From assembly GCF_005860775.1 (NCBI RefSeq), contig NZ_VCHQ01000012.1, forward strand, positions 1 to 64,000: 64,000 nt of DNA. The letters are read 5' to 3'. A program made the position numbers and the translations under genes. The stretch is from Klebsiella indica (GTDB lineage: Bacteria; Pseudomonadota; Gammaproteobacteria; Enterobacterales; Enterobacteriaceae). Shown here piece by piece: positions 25,993 through 35,682 of this stretch. The notes below the pieces were generated by a model, which saw only the letters and a program-made list of their open reading frames with translations, was not told the DNA's origin and did no database searches. The stretch's first letter is position 1. Each line of letters starts with the position of its first letter.

Positions 25993-27321
25993 ATGTTAAT
26001 TCTGAAAAATGTCACTGCCATACAGCTTCACCCTGCGAAAGTGCAAGAGGGTGTTGATATCGCCATAGACAATGACGTTATCATCGGGATCGGCGATGCG
26101 CTGACCCGACGCTACCCAGAGGCGGACTGGAAAGAGATGCATGGGCGCCTCGTCATGCCCGGGCTGGTTTGCGCACACAACCATTTCTACTCCGGCCTGT
26201 CGCGCGGCATTATGGCGAAAATTGCGCCCAGCCCGGATTTTATTTCAACGCTGAAAAACCTGTGGTGGCGGCTGGATCGCGCGCTGGACGAAGAGTCGCT
26301 CTACTACAGCGGATTAATTTGCGCCATCGAAGCGATTAAGAGCGGATGCTCTGCGGTCATCGATCACCACGCTTCTCCCGCGTACATCGATGGATCGCTC
26401 TCCACGTTGCGCAATGCTTTTCTGAAAATCGGCCTGCGCGGAATGACCTGCTTTGAAACGACCGATCGCAACGGTGGGATCGATGAGCTACAGGCCGGTG
26501 TGGAAGAAAATATCCGCTTCGCCCGCCAGATAGATCAGGCCAGGGAAGCGGGCACAGAACCCTATCTGGTGGAAGCGCATATCGGCGCTCATGCCCCCTT
26601 TACCGTACCGGACGCTGGCCTGGAAATGCTGCGCGAAGCGCTCAACGCCACCGGTCGCGGGCTGCATATCCACGCCGCGGAAGATCGCTATGATGTTTCC
26701 CACAGCCACCATATGTATGGCAAAGATTTGCTTATCCGGCTGGCGGAATGGGATCTTATCAATCGCAAAACGCTGGTCGCGCACGGCCTTTATTTGTCCG
26801 CAGACGATATCGCCCTGCTGAACGAACAGGATGCGTTTCTGGTGCACAACGCCCGCTCCAACATGAACAACCATGTCGGCTACAACCACCATCTTACCGA
26901 TATTCGCAATCTGGCGCTGGGCACCGACGGTATCGGCTCCGACATGCTGGAAGAGATGAAATTTGCCTTCTTTAAACATCGTGATGCCGGCGGTCCGCTG
27001 TGGCCTGACGGTTTCGCTCGTGCCCTGACTAACGGCAACGAGCTGCTGAACCGCAACTTCGGCGCACGCTTCGGTCGACTGGAGGCGGGTTATAAAGCCG
27101 ATCTGACCATTTGTGATTACGCCGCGCCCACGCCGCTGCTGGCTGACAACATCGCCGGACATATCGCCTTTGGTCTCGGTTCCGCCAGCGTCCATAGCGT
27201 GATGATCAACGGCGCGATGGTTTATGAAGACCGCCAGTTCGCTTTCGATTGCGATTCGATTTATGCCCAGGCACGGAAAGTTGCTGCGGATATGTGGCGT
27301 CGAATGGACTCGCTGGCATAA
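25993..27321 (+). CDS. ssnA: SsnA: amidohydrolase (chlorohydrolase/aminohydrolase family)
   Basis: 442 residues of the metal-dependent amidohydrolase superfamily, cytoplasmic deaminase/hydrolase type. Metal ligands are seen in CAHNHFYSGL (HxH), VEAHIGAHAPF, HIHAAED, VAHGLYL and the Asp of LGTDGIGSDML. It starts three bases after the ygfK stop, so it is co-translated with it. The substrate is unknown; in the urate-degradation set it is expected to hydrolyse a C-N bond of a purine-derived intermediate. Confidence 0.92.
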   Translation: MLILKNVTAIQLHPAKVQEGVDIAIDNDVIIGIGDALTRRYPEADWKEMHGRLVMPGLVCAHNHFYSGLSRGIMAKIAPSPDFISTLKNLWWRLDRALDEESLYYSGLICAIEAIKSGCSAVIDHHASPAYIDGSLSTLRNAFLKIGLRGMTCFETTDRNGGIDELQAGVEENIRFARQIDQAREAGTEPYLVEAHIGAHAPFTVPDAGLEMLREALNATGRGLHIHAAEDRYDVSHSHHMYGKDLLIRLAEWDLINRKTLVAHGLYLSADDIALLNEQDAFLVHNARSNMNNHVGYNHHLTDIRNLALGTDGIGSDMLEEMKFAFFKHRDAGGPLWPDGFARALTNGNELLNRNFGARFGRLEAGYKADLTICDYAAPTPLLADNIAGHIAFGLGSASVHSVMINGAMVYEDRQFAFDCDSIYAQARKVAADMWRRMDSLA

Positions 27322-27366
27322 CCCACGCCTCTTTCGTATCGACAGAAAGATTGATGAGGAAAGATT

Positions 27367-28146
27367 ATGATCGAGCAATTTTTCAAACCGGACTCCGTAG
27401 AACAAGCGCTGGAGCTCAAATCACGCTACCAGGATGATGCCGTCTGGTTTGCCGGGGGCAGTAAGATCAATGCCACGCCGACGCAGCCTGACAAGCAAAT
27501 TGCCATTTCCCTACAGAACCTTGAACTGGAGTGGGTTGACTGGGATAACGGCTCTCTGCGAATTGGCGCAATGACGCGCCTGCAGACTCTGCGCGATACC
27601 CACTATATTCCCGACGCGCTGCACGACGCGCTGGGTTTCGTTTACTCCCGCCACCTGCGTAACCAGTCGACTCTTGGCGGTGAGATCGCCGCCCGTCAGG
27701 AAGAGTCCGTTTTGCTCCCTGTTCTGCTGGCGCTGGACGCGCACCTGATATTTGCCGACGGCAAGAGCCTGTCGCTGGAGAATTACCTCACTCAGCCCGG
27801 CTCGCCCCTGATCACGGAAATTGTCATCAACAATCCGTTTTGCGCCTGTGCAACCCGTAGAATCAGCCGCTCGCAAGCCGGGTTAACCGTAGTCACCGCC
27901 GCGGTGGCTATTCCGGAACAGGATGAAATACGTATCGCGCTGGACGGCGTGGCGGACAGGCCAGTCCGTTTGCGGGATGTGGAATCACAGCGCCTGGAAG
28001 GCCGTGCGCTGGAGCAGGCCGTCGCCGCCTCCATTTTCCCTCAGCAGGATCTACGGGGCAGCGTGGCTTATAAACGCTATATCGCCGGTGTGGTCGTGGC
28101 GGATTTGTATACCGACTGCCAGCAGACAGGGGAGAAGGTCGTATGA
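27367..28146 (+). CDS. ygfM: YgfM: FAD-binding subunit of a molybdenum hydroxylase
   Basis: 259 residues, the E. coli length. It has the FAD-binding fold of the xanthine-dehydrogenase medium subunit: WFAGGSKINATP near 30 (a variant of the AGGTD loop) and NQSTLGGEIAARQEE near 100. It partners XdhD, whose start overlaps its stop codon by four bases (ATGA). ATG 27367 follows GAGGAAAG. Because XdhD lacks iron-sulphur ligands, this flavin may exchange electrons with YgfK rather than with a 2Fe-2S subunit. Confidence 0.9.
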   Translation: MIEQFFKPDSVEQALELKSRYQDDAVWFAGGSKINATPTQPDKQIAISLQNLELEWVDWDNGSLRIGAMTRLQTLRDTHYIPDALHDALGFVYSRHLRNQSTLGGEIAARQEESVLLPVLLALDAHLIFADGKSLSLENYLTQPGSPLITEIVINNPFCACATRRISRSQAGLTVVTAAVAIPEQDEIRIALDGVADRPVRLRDVESQRLEGRALEQAVAASIFPQQDLRGSVAYKRYIAGVVVADLYTDCQQTGEKVV

Positions 28147-31013
28147 TTATTCACTTTACCTTAAACGGCACTGCGCGCGAGATGAAGGTGAATCCTGGCG
28201 CTAACGTACAGGCATTACTTTTCGATCTTGGCATGCATTCGGTGCGCAACAGCGATGATGGTTTTGGTTTCGCCGGTTCTGACGCGATTCTGTTTAATGG
28301 CCGCATCGTCAACGCCTCTCTGCTTATCGCCGCCCAACTGGAGCAGGCAGCGATCCGCACGAGCGAATCGTTGGGCAAATGGAATCAACTGAGCCTGGTA
28401 CAGCAGGCAATGGTCGACGTCGGGGTGGTGCAATCGGGCTATAACGACCCCGCTGCCGCGCTAATTATCAGCGATCTTCTCGAGCGTATCGCGGACCCGA
28501 CGCGTGAAGAGATCGACGACGCGCTCTCCGGTTTATTTAGTCGAGATGCTGGCTGGCAACAGTATTATCAGGTGATAGCGCTGGCGGTGGCACGTAAAAG
28601 CAACCCGCAGATAACCCTTGATAGCGCACCAACCTTCCGCGACGACCTGGCAATTGTCGGCAAGCTGTATCCGAAAACCGATGCGGCAACCATGGTGCAG
28701 GCTAAACCCTGCTACGTCGAAGACCGTATCACACCCGATGCCTGCGTGATTAAGATGCTGCGCAGCCCGCATCCTCATGCACTGATTACCCACCTTGACG
28801 TTAGCAAAGCCGAGGCGCTGCCGGGAGTCGTTCACGTTATCACCTATCTTAACTGCCCCAACATCTACTACACCCCCGGCGGCCAGAGCGCTCCGGAGCC
28901 GTCGCCGCTCGACCGAAGGATGTTTAGTCAAAAACTGCGTCACGTTGGCGATCGCGTCGCGGCGGTCGTTGCAGAAAACGAACAGATAGCACTGGCGGCG
29001 CTGAAGCTTATCGACGTCAAATATCAAGTGCTCAAGCCGGTCATGTCGATTGACGACGCAATGGCCGATGACGCGCCGGTAATTCACGATGAACCGGTTG
29101 TCTATATGGCCGGGGCGCCGGATACGCTGGAAGAAGATAACCGCCATGCAACCCAGCGCGGGGAACATATGATCATCAATTTCCCCATTGGCGCGCGTCC
29201 ACGTAAAAATATTGCCGCCAGTATTCACGGTCATATTGGCGATATGGAAAAAGGCTTCGCCGAAGCCGATGTGGTGATTGAGCGTACCTATTCCTCTACC
29301 CAGGCCCAGCAGTGTCCGGCAGAACCCCATATCTGCTTTACCCACATGGACGGTGACCGTCTGATTATTCACGCGTCAACGCAGGTTCCATGGCACTTAC
29401 GTCGCCAGGTTGCTCGCCTCGTCGGAATGAAACAGCACAAGGTTCATGTGATTAAAGAGCGTGTGGGCGGCGGATTTGGTTCCAAGCAAGATATCCTGCT
29501 GGAAGAAGTTTGCGCCTGGGCCACCTGCGTCACCGGACGCCCGGTCTATTTCCGCTACACCCGTGAAGAGGAATTTATTGCCAATACCTCCCGCCACGTT
29601 GCCAACGTCACCGTAAAGCTTGGGGCGAAGAAAGATGGTCGCCTGACCGCGGTGAAGATGGATTTCCGCGCGAATACCGGCCCCTACGGCAACCACTCTC
29701 TCACCGTGCCGTCCAACGGACCAGCGCTGTCACTGCCTTTGTATCCCTGTGATAACGTCGATTTCAACGTAACAACCTACTACAGCAATATCTGTCCGAC
29801 CGGCGCCTATCAGGGATACGGCGCACCGAAAGGCAACTTCGCTATCACCATGGCGCTGGCCGAACTGGCCGAACAGCTACAGATTGATCAACTGGAGATG
29901 ATTGAGCGTAATCGCGTCCATGAAGGTCAACCATTGAAAATTCTTGGCGCAATTGGCGAAGGTAAAGCGCCAACATCGGTGCCGACCGCGGCCAGCTGTG
30001 CGCTGGAAGCGATTCTGCATCAGGGGCGCGAGATGATCCAATGGTCCTCACCCAAACCGCACGACGGTGACTGGCGAGTGGGCCGCGGTGTCGCCATCAT
30101 TATGCAGAAGTCCGGGATCCCCGATATCGATCAGGCCAACTGCATGATTAAACTCGAATCTGATGGCACGTTTATCGTGCATTCCGGCGGGGCGGATATT
30201 GGTACCGGCCTGGATACGGTGATCACCAAACTGGCGGCGGAAGTGCTGCATTGCCCACCGCAGGATGTATACGTTATTTCCGGCGATACCGACCACGCCC
30301 TGTTTGACAAAGGCGCCTATGCCTCATCCGGCACCTGCTTTTCCGGCAATGCGGCGCGCAAAGCGGCGGAAAATCTGCGGGAAAAAATCCTCTTTCACGG
30401 AGCTGAAATGCTCGGTGAGCCGCTGAGCGATGTTGCGCTGGCAGCCCCTGGCGTGGTGCGTGGCAAGCAGGGTGAAGTGAGCTACGCTGACATCGGCCAC
30501 AAAGCCGAAACTGGCACCGGTTTCGGGACGCTGGTCGCCACCGCCAGCTATATCACGGCCGATTTCGCGTTCCCGTATGGAGCGAACTTCGCCGAAGTGG
30601 CGGTAAATACCCGCACCGGCGAGATTCGCCTCGATAAATTCTATGCGTTGCTGGACTGTGGCACGCCGGTTAATCCCGAACTGGCGCTGGGACAAATTTA
30701 CGGGGCGTCAATGCGCGCCATCGGTCACAGCCTGAGCGAAGAGATTATCTATGACGCACAAGGCCATCCGCTCACCCGGGATTTGCGCAGCTATGGCGCA
30801 CCGAAAATCGGTGATATTCCGCGTGATTTTCGCGCGGTGCTGGTACCCAGCGACGATAAAGTCGGTCCATTTGGTGCCAAATCTATCTCCGAAATTGGCG
30901 TGAACGGCGCGGCGCCGGCCATTGCCACCGCCATTCACGATGCCTGCGGCGTCTGGCTGCGCGAATGGCATTTTACACCGGAGAAAATACTGAGCGCCTT
31001 AGGAAGGCTGTAA
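28143..31013 (+). CDS. xdhD: XdhD: molybdenum hydroxylase with degenerate 2Fe-2S region
   Basis: 956 residues, the E. coli length. The first 150 or so residues have the shape of the xanthine-dehydrogenase 2Fe-2S region, but the cluster cysteines are absent (for example VQSGYNDPAAALI in place of [13 protein letters not shown]). From about 185 on it is a full molybdopterin subunit: VGGGFGSKQDILLEE, GAYQGYGAPKGNF, GGADIGTGLDT, and SISEIGVNGAAPA where the catalytic Glu is expected. It works with YgfM and probably YgfK on a purine or related heterocycle; the E. coli protein is linked to purine salvage. It overlaps ygfM by four bases. Confidence 0.92.
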   Translation: MIIHFTLNGTAREMKVNPGANVQALLFDLGMHSVRNSDDGFGFAGSDAILFNGRIVNASLLIAAQLEQAAIRTSESLGKWNQLSLVQQAMVDVGVVQSGYNDPAAALIISDLLERIADPTREEIDDALSGLFSRDAGWQQYYQVIALAVARKSNPQITLDSAPTFRDDLAIVGKLYPKTDAATMVQAKPCYVEDRITPDACVIKMLRSPHPHALITHLDVSKAEALPGVVHVITYLNCPNIYYTPGGQSAPEPSPLDRRMFSQKLRHVGDRVAAVVAENEQIALAALKLIDVKYQVLKPVMSIDDAMADDAPVIHDEPVVYMAGAPDTLEEDNRHATQRGEHMIINFPIGARPRKNIAASIHGHIGDMEKGFAEADVVIERTYSSTQAQQCPAEPHICFTHMDGDRLIIHASTQVPWHLRRQVARLVGMKQHKVHVIKERVGGGFGSKQDILLEEVCAWATCVTGRPVYFRYTREEEFIANTSRHVANVTVKLGAKKDGRLTAVKMDFRANTGPYGNHSLTVPSNGPALSLPLYPCDNVDFNVTTYYSNICPTGAYQGYGAPKGNFAITMALAELAEQLQIDQLEMIERNRVHEGQPLKILGAIGEGKAPTSVPTAASCALEAILHQGREMIQWSSPKPHDGDWRVGRGVAIIMQKSGIPDIDQANCMIKLESDGTFIVHSGGADIGTGLDTVITKLAAEVLHCPPQDVYVISGDTDHALFDKGAYASSGTCFSGNAARKAAENLREKILFHGAEMLGEPLSDVALAAPGVVRGKQGEVSYADIGHKAETGTGFGTLVATASYITADFAFPYGANFAEVAVNTRTGEIRLDKFYALLDCGTPVNPELALGQIYGASMRAIGHSLSEEIIYDAQGHPLTRDLRSYGAPKIGDIPRDFRAVLVPSDDKVGPFGAKSISEIGVNGAAPAIATAIHDACGVWLREWHFTPEKILSALGRL

Positions 31014-31111
31014 CGCGAAGAACCGCGACAGTACACAGCAAGCATTCCCTCTCCTCCGGGAGAGGGAAAGAACCACGCGGGCTTTTTTATTCCAGTAATA
31101 CGGCCAGATTA

Positions 31112-31258
31112 AGAGCCTATCCCACCAGGCGTTATTGGCGCAGACAGTTTGAACACGGCCAGCGCGGAAGAACCGGAGCGTACACGTAGTACGTGAGGAT
31201 TCTGAGCACTGCCCAGGTTCAAAATGACAAGCAAAATAGCCCTGACGGGATAGGCTCT
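31112..31258. repeat. ~150 bp inverted-repeat element, copy 3 (best preserved)
   Basis: The termini agagcctatccc and gggataggctct are a perfect 12-bp inverted repeat. The core has cagtttgaacacggccagcg, gtacacgtagtacgtgagg and ttcaaaatgacaagc. This copy defines the family to which 504-653, 16831-17039 and 44787-44909 belong. Confidence 0.85.
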
Positions 31259-31259
31259 A

Positions 31260-31322
31260 AGAGCCCGGCCCAACAGGCGTAGTTGGCATGGCCAATGAAA
31301 GCCTTCTGCTGGGCCAGGCGCA
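31260..31322. repeat. Short internally deleted copy of the inverted-repeat element
   Basis: agcccggcccaacaggcg ... tgctgggccaggc keeps the two terminal arms (ggccca/tgggcc) and the fragment catggccaatgaaa. It lies directly after the full copy, as if two insertions occurred at the same spot or one copy duplicated and collapsed. Confidence 0.5.
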
Positions 31323-31464
31323 AGGTGATTCAATCATTATTAAATGCCGTCTGTGGGTTGATCGCCTCGCGGCTCAGGGCGTTCTGCGCTCAGCATCCAC
31401 AGAATTTTAATCTACTGAATCAGATGATCAAATTTGCTTATACCCAAACAGAGGGAGTAAAGGG

Positions 31465-32865
31465 ATGTCTGATCTACCCCATGCAGGTTCCGACCTGATT
31501 TATGAACTGGAGGATCGCCCTCCTTTTCGCGAGACAATAGTGGGAGCGATTACCCATTTATTAGCTATTTTCGTCCCCATGGTCACCCCTGCCCTGATTG
31601 TCGGAGCAACGCTACAACTCTCTGCGGAAACCACCGCGTATCTGGTCTCGATGGCGATGATCGCCTCCGGGATCGGCACCTGGCTGCAGGTTAACCGCTA
31701 CGGCATTATCGGCTCGGGTTTGCTGTCGATACAGTCGGTGAATTTCTCGTTCGTTACCGTGATGATAGCCCTCGGCAGCAGCATGAAAAGCGATGGTTTT
31801 CATGAGCAGTTGATTATGTCATCACTGCTCGGCGTGTCGTTTGTCGGCGCATTTCTGGTCGTAGGTTCCTCGTTTATCCTCCCCTATCTACGCCGGGTGA
31901 TCACGCCCACGGTCAGCGGCATTGTGGTGCTGATGATTGGCCTGAGCCTGATTAAAGTCGGCATTATTGATTTTGGCGGCGGCTTTGCAGCAAAGAGTAG
32001 CGGCACCTACGGTGATTATCAAAATATCGGCGTCGGCTTGTTAGTCCTGATAGTCGTGATCGGTTTTAACTGCTGCCGCAACCCGTTACTGCGCATGGGA
32101 GGGATCGCCATCGGATTAGGCGTCGGCTATATCGTATCGCTATGTCTTGGCATGGTCGATTTCAGCAGCATGAAAAACCTGCCGTTGGTGACCGTACCGG
32201 TCCCGTTTAAATATGGTTTTCATTTCAGCCTGCATCATTTTCTGGTGGTCGGCACCATTTACCTGCTGAGCGTGCTGGAGGCCGTTGGCGACATTACGGC
32301 AACGGCGATGGTTTCGCGGCGTCCAATCCAGGGCGATGAGTATCAGTCGCGCCTGAAAGGCGGCGTGCTGGCTGACGGACTGGTCTCGGTCATTGCCTCC
32401 GCACTCGGCTCCCTGCCGCTCACTACCTTTGCGCAAAATAACGGCATTATCCAGATGACCGGCGTCGCCTCGCGCTATATCGGGCGCACCATCGCCGTGA
32501 TACTGGTGATCCTCGGTCTGTTTCCCACAATTGGCGGCTTCTTCACGACCATTCCCTCTGCGGTACTCGGCGGCGCGATGACGCTGATGTTCTCCATGAT
32601 CGCTATCGCCGGGATCCGCATCATCATTTCAAACGGTCTGAAGCGCCGCGAAACGCTTATCGTCGCGACCTCTCTCGGTCTGGGGCTCGGCGTTTCCTAT
32701 GACCCGGAAATTTTCAAAATATTGCCTGCCTCCATTTATGTGCTGGTGGAAAACCCCATCTGCGCGGGCGGGCTGACCGCGATCCTGTTGAATATCATCC
32801 TCCCTGGCGGCTATCGGCAAGAGGACGTTTTGCCCGCAGCGACCTCGGTGGAAGAAACGGATTAA
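31465..32865 (+). CDS. xanQ: Xanthine permease XanQ (NCS2 family)
   Basis: 466 residues, the E. coli length, inner-membrane nucleobase:proton symporter of the NCS2/NAT family with about 14 hydrophobic segments. The family signature QNNGIIQMTG lies near residue 325, and the conserved Glu of SVLEAVGDITATAM near 272 is present. ATG 31465 follows GAGTAAAGGG. It feeds xanthine to XdhABC and to the downstream pathway. The next gene, guaD, starts 15 bases after it. Confidence 0.93.
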   Translation: MSDLPHAGSDLIYELEDRPPFRETIVGAITHLLAIFVPMVTPALIVGATLQLSAETTAYLVSMAMIASGIGTWLQVNRYGIIGSGLLSIQSVNFSFVTVMIALGSSMKSDGFHEQLIMSSLLGVSFVGAFLVVGSSFILPYLRRVITPTVSGIVVLMIGLSLIKVGIIDFGGGFAAKSSGTYGDYQNIGVGLLVLIVVIGFNCCRNPLLRMGGIAIGLGVGYIVSLCLGMVDFSSMKNLPLVTVPVPFKYGFHFSLHHFLVVGTIYLLSVLEAVGDITATAMVSRRPIQGDEYQSRLKGGVLADGLVSVIASALGSLPLTTFAQNNGIIQMTGVASRYIGRTIAVILVILGLFPTIGGFFTTIPSAVLGGAMTLMFSMIAIAGIRIIISNGLKRRETLIVATSLGLGLGVSYDPEIFKILPASIYVLVENPICAGGLTAILLNIILPGGYRQEDVLPAATSVEETD

Positions 32866-32880
32866 TTGTAAGGGGATCAC

Positions 32881-34197
32881 ATGTCAGGTGAACACACGCT
32901 TAAAGCCGTGCGCGGCAGTTTTCTCGATATCACTCACACCATCGACAATCCCGAAGCGCTTGAATCGGCGTTGCGGTTTGTCGAGGATGGGTTGCTCTTG
33001 ATTTATCAGGGGAAAATCGAGTGGTTTGGCGAATGGGAACAAGGGAAACATCAGGTTCCGGAGGCTACCCGCATCCGCGATTATCGTGGAAAACTGGTGA
33101 CTCCCGGATTTGTCGATACCCATATCCACTATCCGCAGAGCGAAATGGTCGGCGCCTATGGCGAACAGCTACTGGAGTGGCTGAACAAACACACCTTTCC
33201 CACCGAGCGGCGTTATCAGGACCTGGAATATGCGCGCGAGATGTCCTCTTTTTTCCTGAAGCAATTACTGCGTAATGGCACCACCACTGCGCTGGTCTTC
33301 GGTACCGTACACCCCCAATCGGTAGATGCCCTGTTCGAAGCCGCCAGCCATATCAATATGCGCATGATCGCCGGCAAAGTGATGATGGATCGCAACGCCC
33401 CGGCTTACCTGTTGGATGATGCGGAAAGCAGTTACCAGCAAAGTAAAGCGCTGATTGAACGCTGGCATAAAAAGGGTCGCTTGCTGTATGCCATCACCCC
33501 TCGTTTCGCCCCAACGTCTACGCCGCAACAGCTTGCGATGGCGCAGCGCCTGCGCCAGGAGTACCCGGACACATGGTTACATACGCATCTGTGTGAAAAC
33601 AAAGATGAAATTAACTGGGTGAAAACACTCTACCCCGACCATGACGGCTACCTTGACGTCTATCACCAGTACGGATTGACCGGTAAGAACTGCGTCTTCG
33701 CTCACTGCGTGCATCTGGACGAGAAAGAGTGGGATCGCCTGAGCGAAACAGGTTCCAGCATCGCCTTTTGCCCCACGTCAAACCTGTATCTCGGCAGCGG
33801 CCTGTTCAATTTGCAAAAAGCCTGGCGCAAAAAGATCAACGTTGGCCTGGGCACCGATATCGGGGCGGGCACCACCTTCAATATGCTGCAAACGCTAAAC
33901 GAGGCCTACAAAGTCATGCAGCTTCAGGGATACCGTCTCTCGGCCTATGAGGCATTTTACCTCGCGACGCTGGGCGGGGCGAAGGCGCTGGGGCTCGATC
34001 CTCTCATCGGTAATTTCACCCCGGGAAAAGAGGCGGATTTTGTAGTGCTGGAGCCAACGGCAACACCGCTGCAGCAATTACGTTACGACAACTCGGTGTC
34101 TTTGATCGACAAACTGTTCGTGATGATGACGCTGGGTGACGATCGCTCTATTTATCGTACCTATATTGACGGCCGCCTGGTGTATGAGCGCACCTGA
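32881..34197 (+). CDS. guaD: Guanine deaminase
   Basis: 438 residues of the amidohydrolase superfamily; converts guanine to xanthine and ammonia. [17 protein letters not shown] carries the first HxH zinc ligands and the guanine-deaminase-specific continuation; further ligands are in [18 protein letters not shown] and [16 protein letters not shown] 32881 follows AAGGGGATC. It sits between the xanthine and guanine/hypoxanthine permease genes, so guanine taken up by GhxQ is turned into the xanthine used by XdhA. Confidence 0.95.
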   Translation: MSGEHTLKAVRGSFLDITHTIDNPEALESALRFVEDGLLLIYQGKIEWFGEWEQGKHQVPEATRIRDYRGKLVTPGFVDTHIHYPQSEMVGAYGEQLLEWLNKHTFPTERRYQDLEYAREMSSFFLKQLLRNGTTTALVFGTVHPQSVDALFEAASHINMRMIAGKVMMDRNAPAYLLDDAESSYQQSKALIERWHKKGRLLYAITPRFAPTSTPQQLAMAQRLRQEYPDTWLHTHLCENKDEINWVKTLYPDHDGYLDVYHQYGLTGKNCVFAHCVHLDEKEWDRLSETGSSIAFCPTSNLYLGSGLFNLQKAWRKKINVGLGTDIGAGTTFNMLQTLNEAYKVMQLQGYRLSAYEAFYLATLGGAKALGLDPLIGNFTPGKEADFVVLEPTATPLQQLRYDNSVSLIDKLFVMMTLGDDRSIYRTYIDGRLVYERT

Positions 34198-34229
34198 CGC
34201 AACCCTTATATTCGACTGAGGACATGATT

Positions 34230-35597
34230 ATGTCTGGAGATACTCTGCCAACGCCTAACGCATCACAACCCCGCGGTGCGCTCGATGCTTACTTCAACAT
34301 TACGGCTCGCGGCAGTTCAGTTCGCCAGGAAATCCTGGCCGGGCTGACCACCTTTCTGGCGATGGTCTATTCGGTCATCGTGGTGCCCGGTATGCTGGGA
34401 AAAGCGGGATTCCCGCCAGCCGCGGTGTTTGTCGCAACCTGTCTGGTCGCAGGATTCGGGTCACTACTGATGGGGCTGTGGGCCAATTTACCCATGGCGA
34501 TCGGTTGTGCCATTTCTCTGACCGCCTTTACCGCCTTTAGCCTCGTGCTGGGACAACAGATCAGCATTCCCATCGCACTCGGCGCGGTATTTCTGATGGG
34601 GGTCATTTTCACCGCAATTTCAGTCACCGGAGTACGAACCTGGATCTTGCGTAATCTGCCAATGGGCATCGCCCACGGTACCGGAATCGGTATTGGGTTG
34701 TTCCTGCTGCTCATTGCGGCGAACGGCGTCGGTATGGTGATAAAAAACCCGCTCGAAGGGCTACCGGTTGCGCTAGGCGCATTTACTTCTTTTCCGGTAC
34801 TCACGAGTTTGCTGGGCCTGGCGGTCATTTTTGGTCTGGAAAAATGTCACGTTCCCGGGGGGATCCTGCTGGTCATTATCGCTATCTCAATTATTGGCCT
34901 GATTTTCGATCCCGCCGTCCAGTATCACGGCCTGGTCGCGATGCCCAGTCTGAGCGGCGAAGACGGAAAGTCGCTGATTTTTAGCCTCGATATCATGGGT
35001 GCGCTGAAGCCAGCCGTACTGCCCAGCGTACTGGCGCTGGTGATGACCGCCGTCTTTGATGCCACAGGTACGATTCGCGCGGTGGCCGGGCAGGCAAATC
35101 TGCTGGATAAGGACAACCAGATTATCAACGGCGGTAAAGCGCTAACCAGCGACTCCGTGAGCTCCGTATTCTCCGGCCTGGTCGGCGCCGCCCCCGCGGC
35201 GGTCTATATCGAATCCGCCGCAGGAACCGCCGCCGGAGGGAAAACCGGCCTGACGGCGACCATTGTCGGCTGCCTGTTTTTGCTGATCCTGTTTTTATCT
35301 CCGCTGTCTTATTTAATCCCTGGCTATGCCACCGCACCGGCACTGATGTACGTAGGGTTGCTGATGCTAAGTAATGTCTCAAAACTCGATTTCAACGACT
35401 TTATTGATGCGATGTCGGGCCTGGTCTGCGCGGTGTTTATCGTCCTGACTTGCAATATCGTCACTGGCATTATGCTCGGCTTTGTCACCCTGGTTGTCGG
35501 GCGCATTTTCGCCCGCGAATGGCAAAAACTGAATATTGGTACCGTAATTATCACGCTCGCCCTGGTGATATTTTATGCTGGAGGATGGGCCATTTAA
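34230..35597 (+). CDS. ghxQ: Guanine/hypoxanthine permease GhxQ (AzgA-like)
   Basis: 455 residues, the E. coli YgfQ length. An inner-membrane nucleobase symporter of the AzgA-like branch. Conserved stretches are [15 protein letters not shown] (helix 1), [12 protein letters not shown] and [24 protein letters not shown] 34230 is used because GAGGA lies at the right distance; ATG 34224 would be one base from that site. It follows guaD by about 30 bases. In E. coli K-12 ygfS and ygfT come next; here the next gene is uacT. Confidence 0.93.
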   Translation: MSGDTLPTPNASQPRGALDAYFNITARGSSVRQEILAGLTTFLAMVYSVIVVPGMLGKAGFPPAAVFVATCLVAGFGSLLMGLWANLPMAIGCAISLTAFTAFSLVLGQQISIPIALGAVFLMGVIFTAISVTGVRTWILRNLPMGIAHGTGIGIGLFLLLIAANGVGMVIKNPLEGLPVALGAFTSFPVLTSLLGLAVIFGLEKCHVPGGILLVIIAISIIGLIFDPAVQYHGLVAMPSLSGEDGKSLIFSLDIMGALKPAVLPSVLALVMTAVFDATGTIRAVAGQANLLDKDNQIINGGKALTSDSVSSVFSGLVGAAPAAVYIESAAGTAAGGKTGLTATIVGCLFLLILFLSPLSYLIPGYATAPALMYVGLLMLSNVSKLDFNDFIDAMSGLVCAVFIVLTCNIVTGIMLGFVTLVVGRIFAREWQKLNIGTVIITLALVIFYAGGWAI

Positions 35598-35682
35598 GTA
35601 CCCACGGACAGGGTATCGAGGCTCGTCATTTTTAATCCCCGGTAAGCGATTTGGCCGTTTACCGGGTTAAGGAGAAATACGC

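Larger units (their letters stand above)
31014..31464. other. Repeat-filled gap between xdhD and xanQ
   Basis: 451 bases with no gene. It contains the ~150 bp inverted-repeat element (31112-31258) and a shortened copy directly behind it (31260-31322). The last 140 bases should carry the xanQ promoter; no clear -24/-12 match was seen there. Confidence 0.5.

Noticed and set aside
28143..31013. Selenocysteine-containing hydroxylase
   Set aside because: No in-frame TGA or SECIS-like hairpin is required; the frame is continuous. Any selenium would be in the cofactor.
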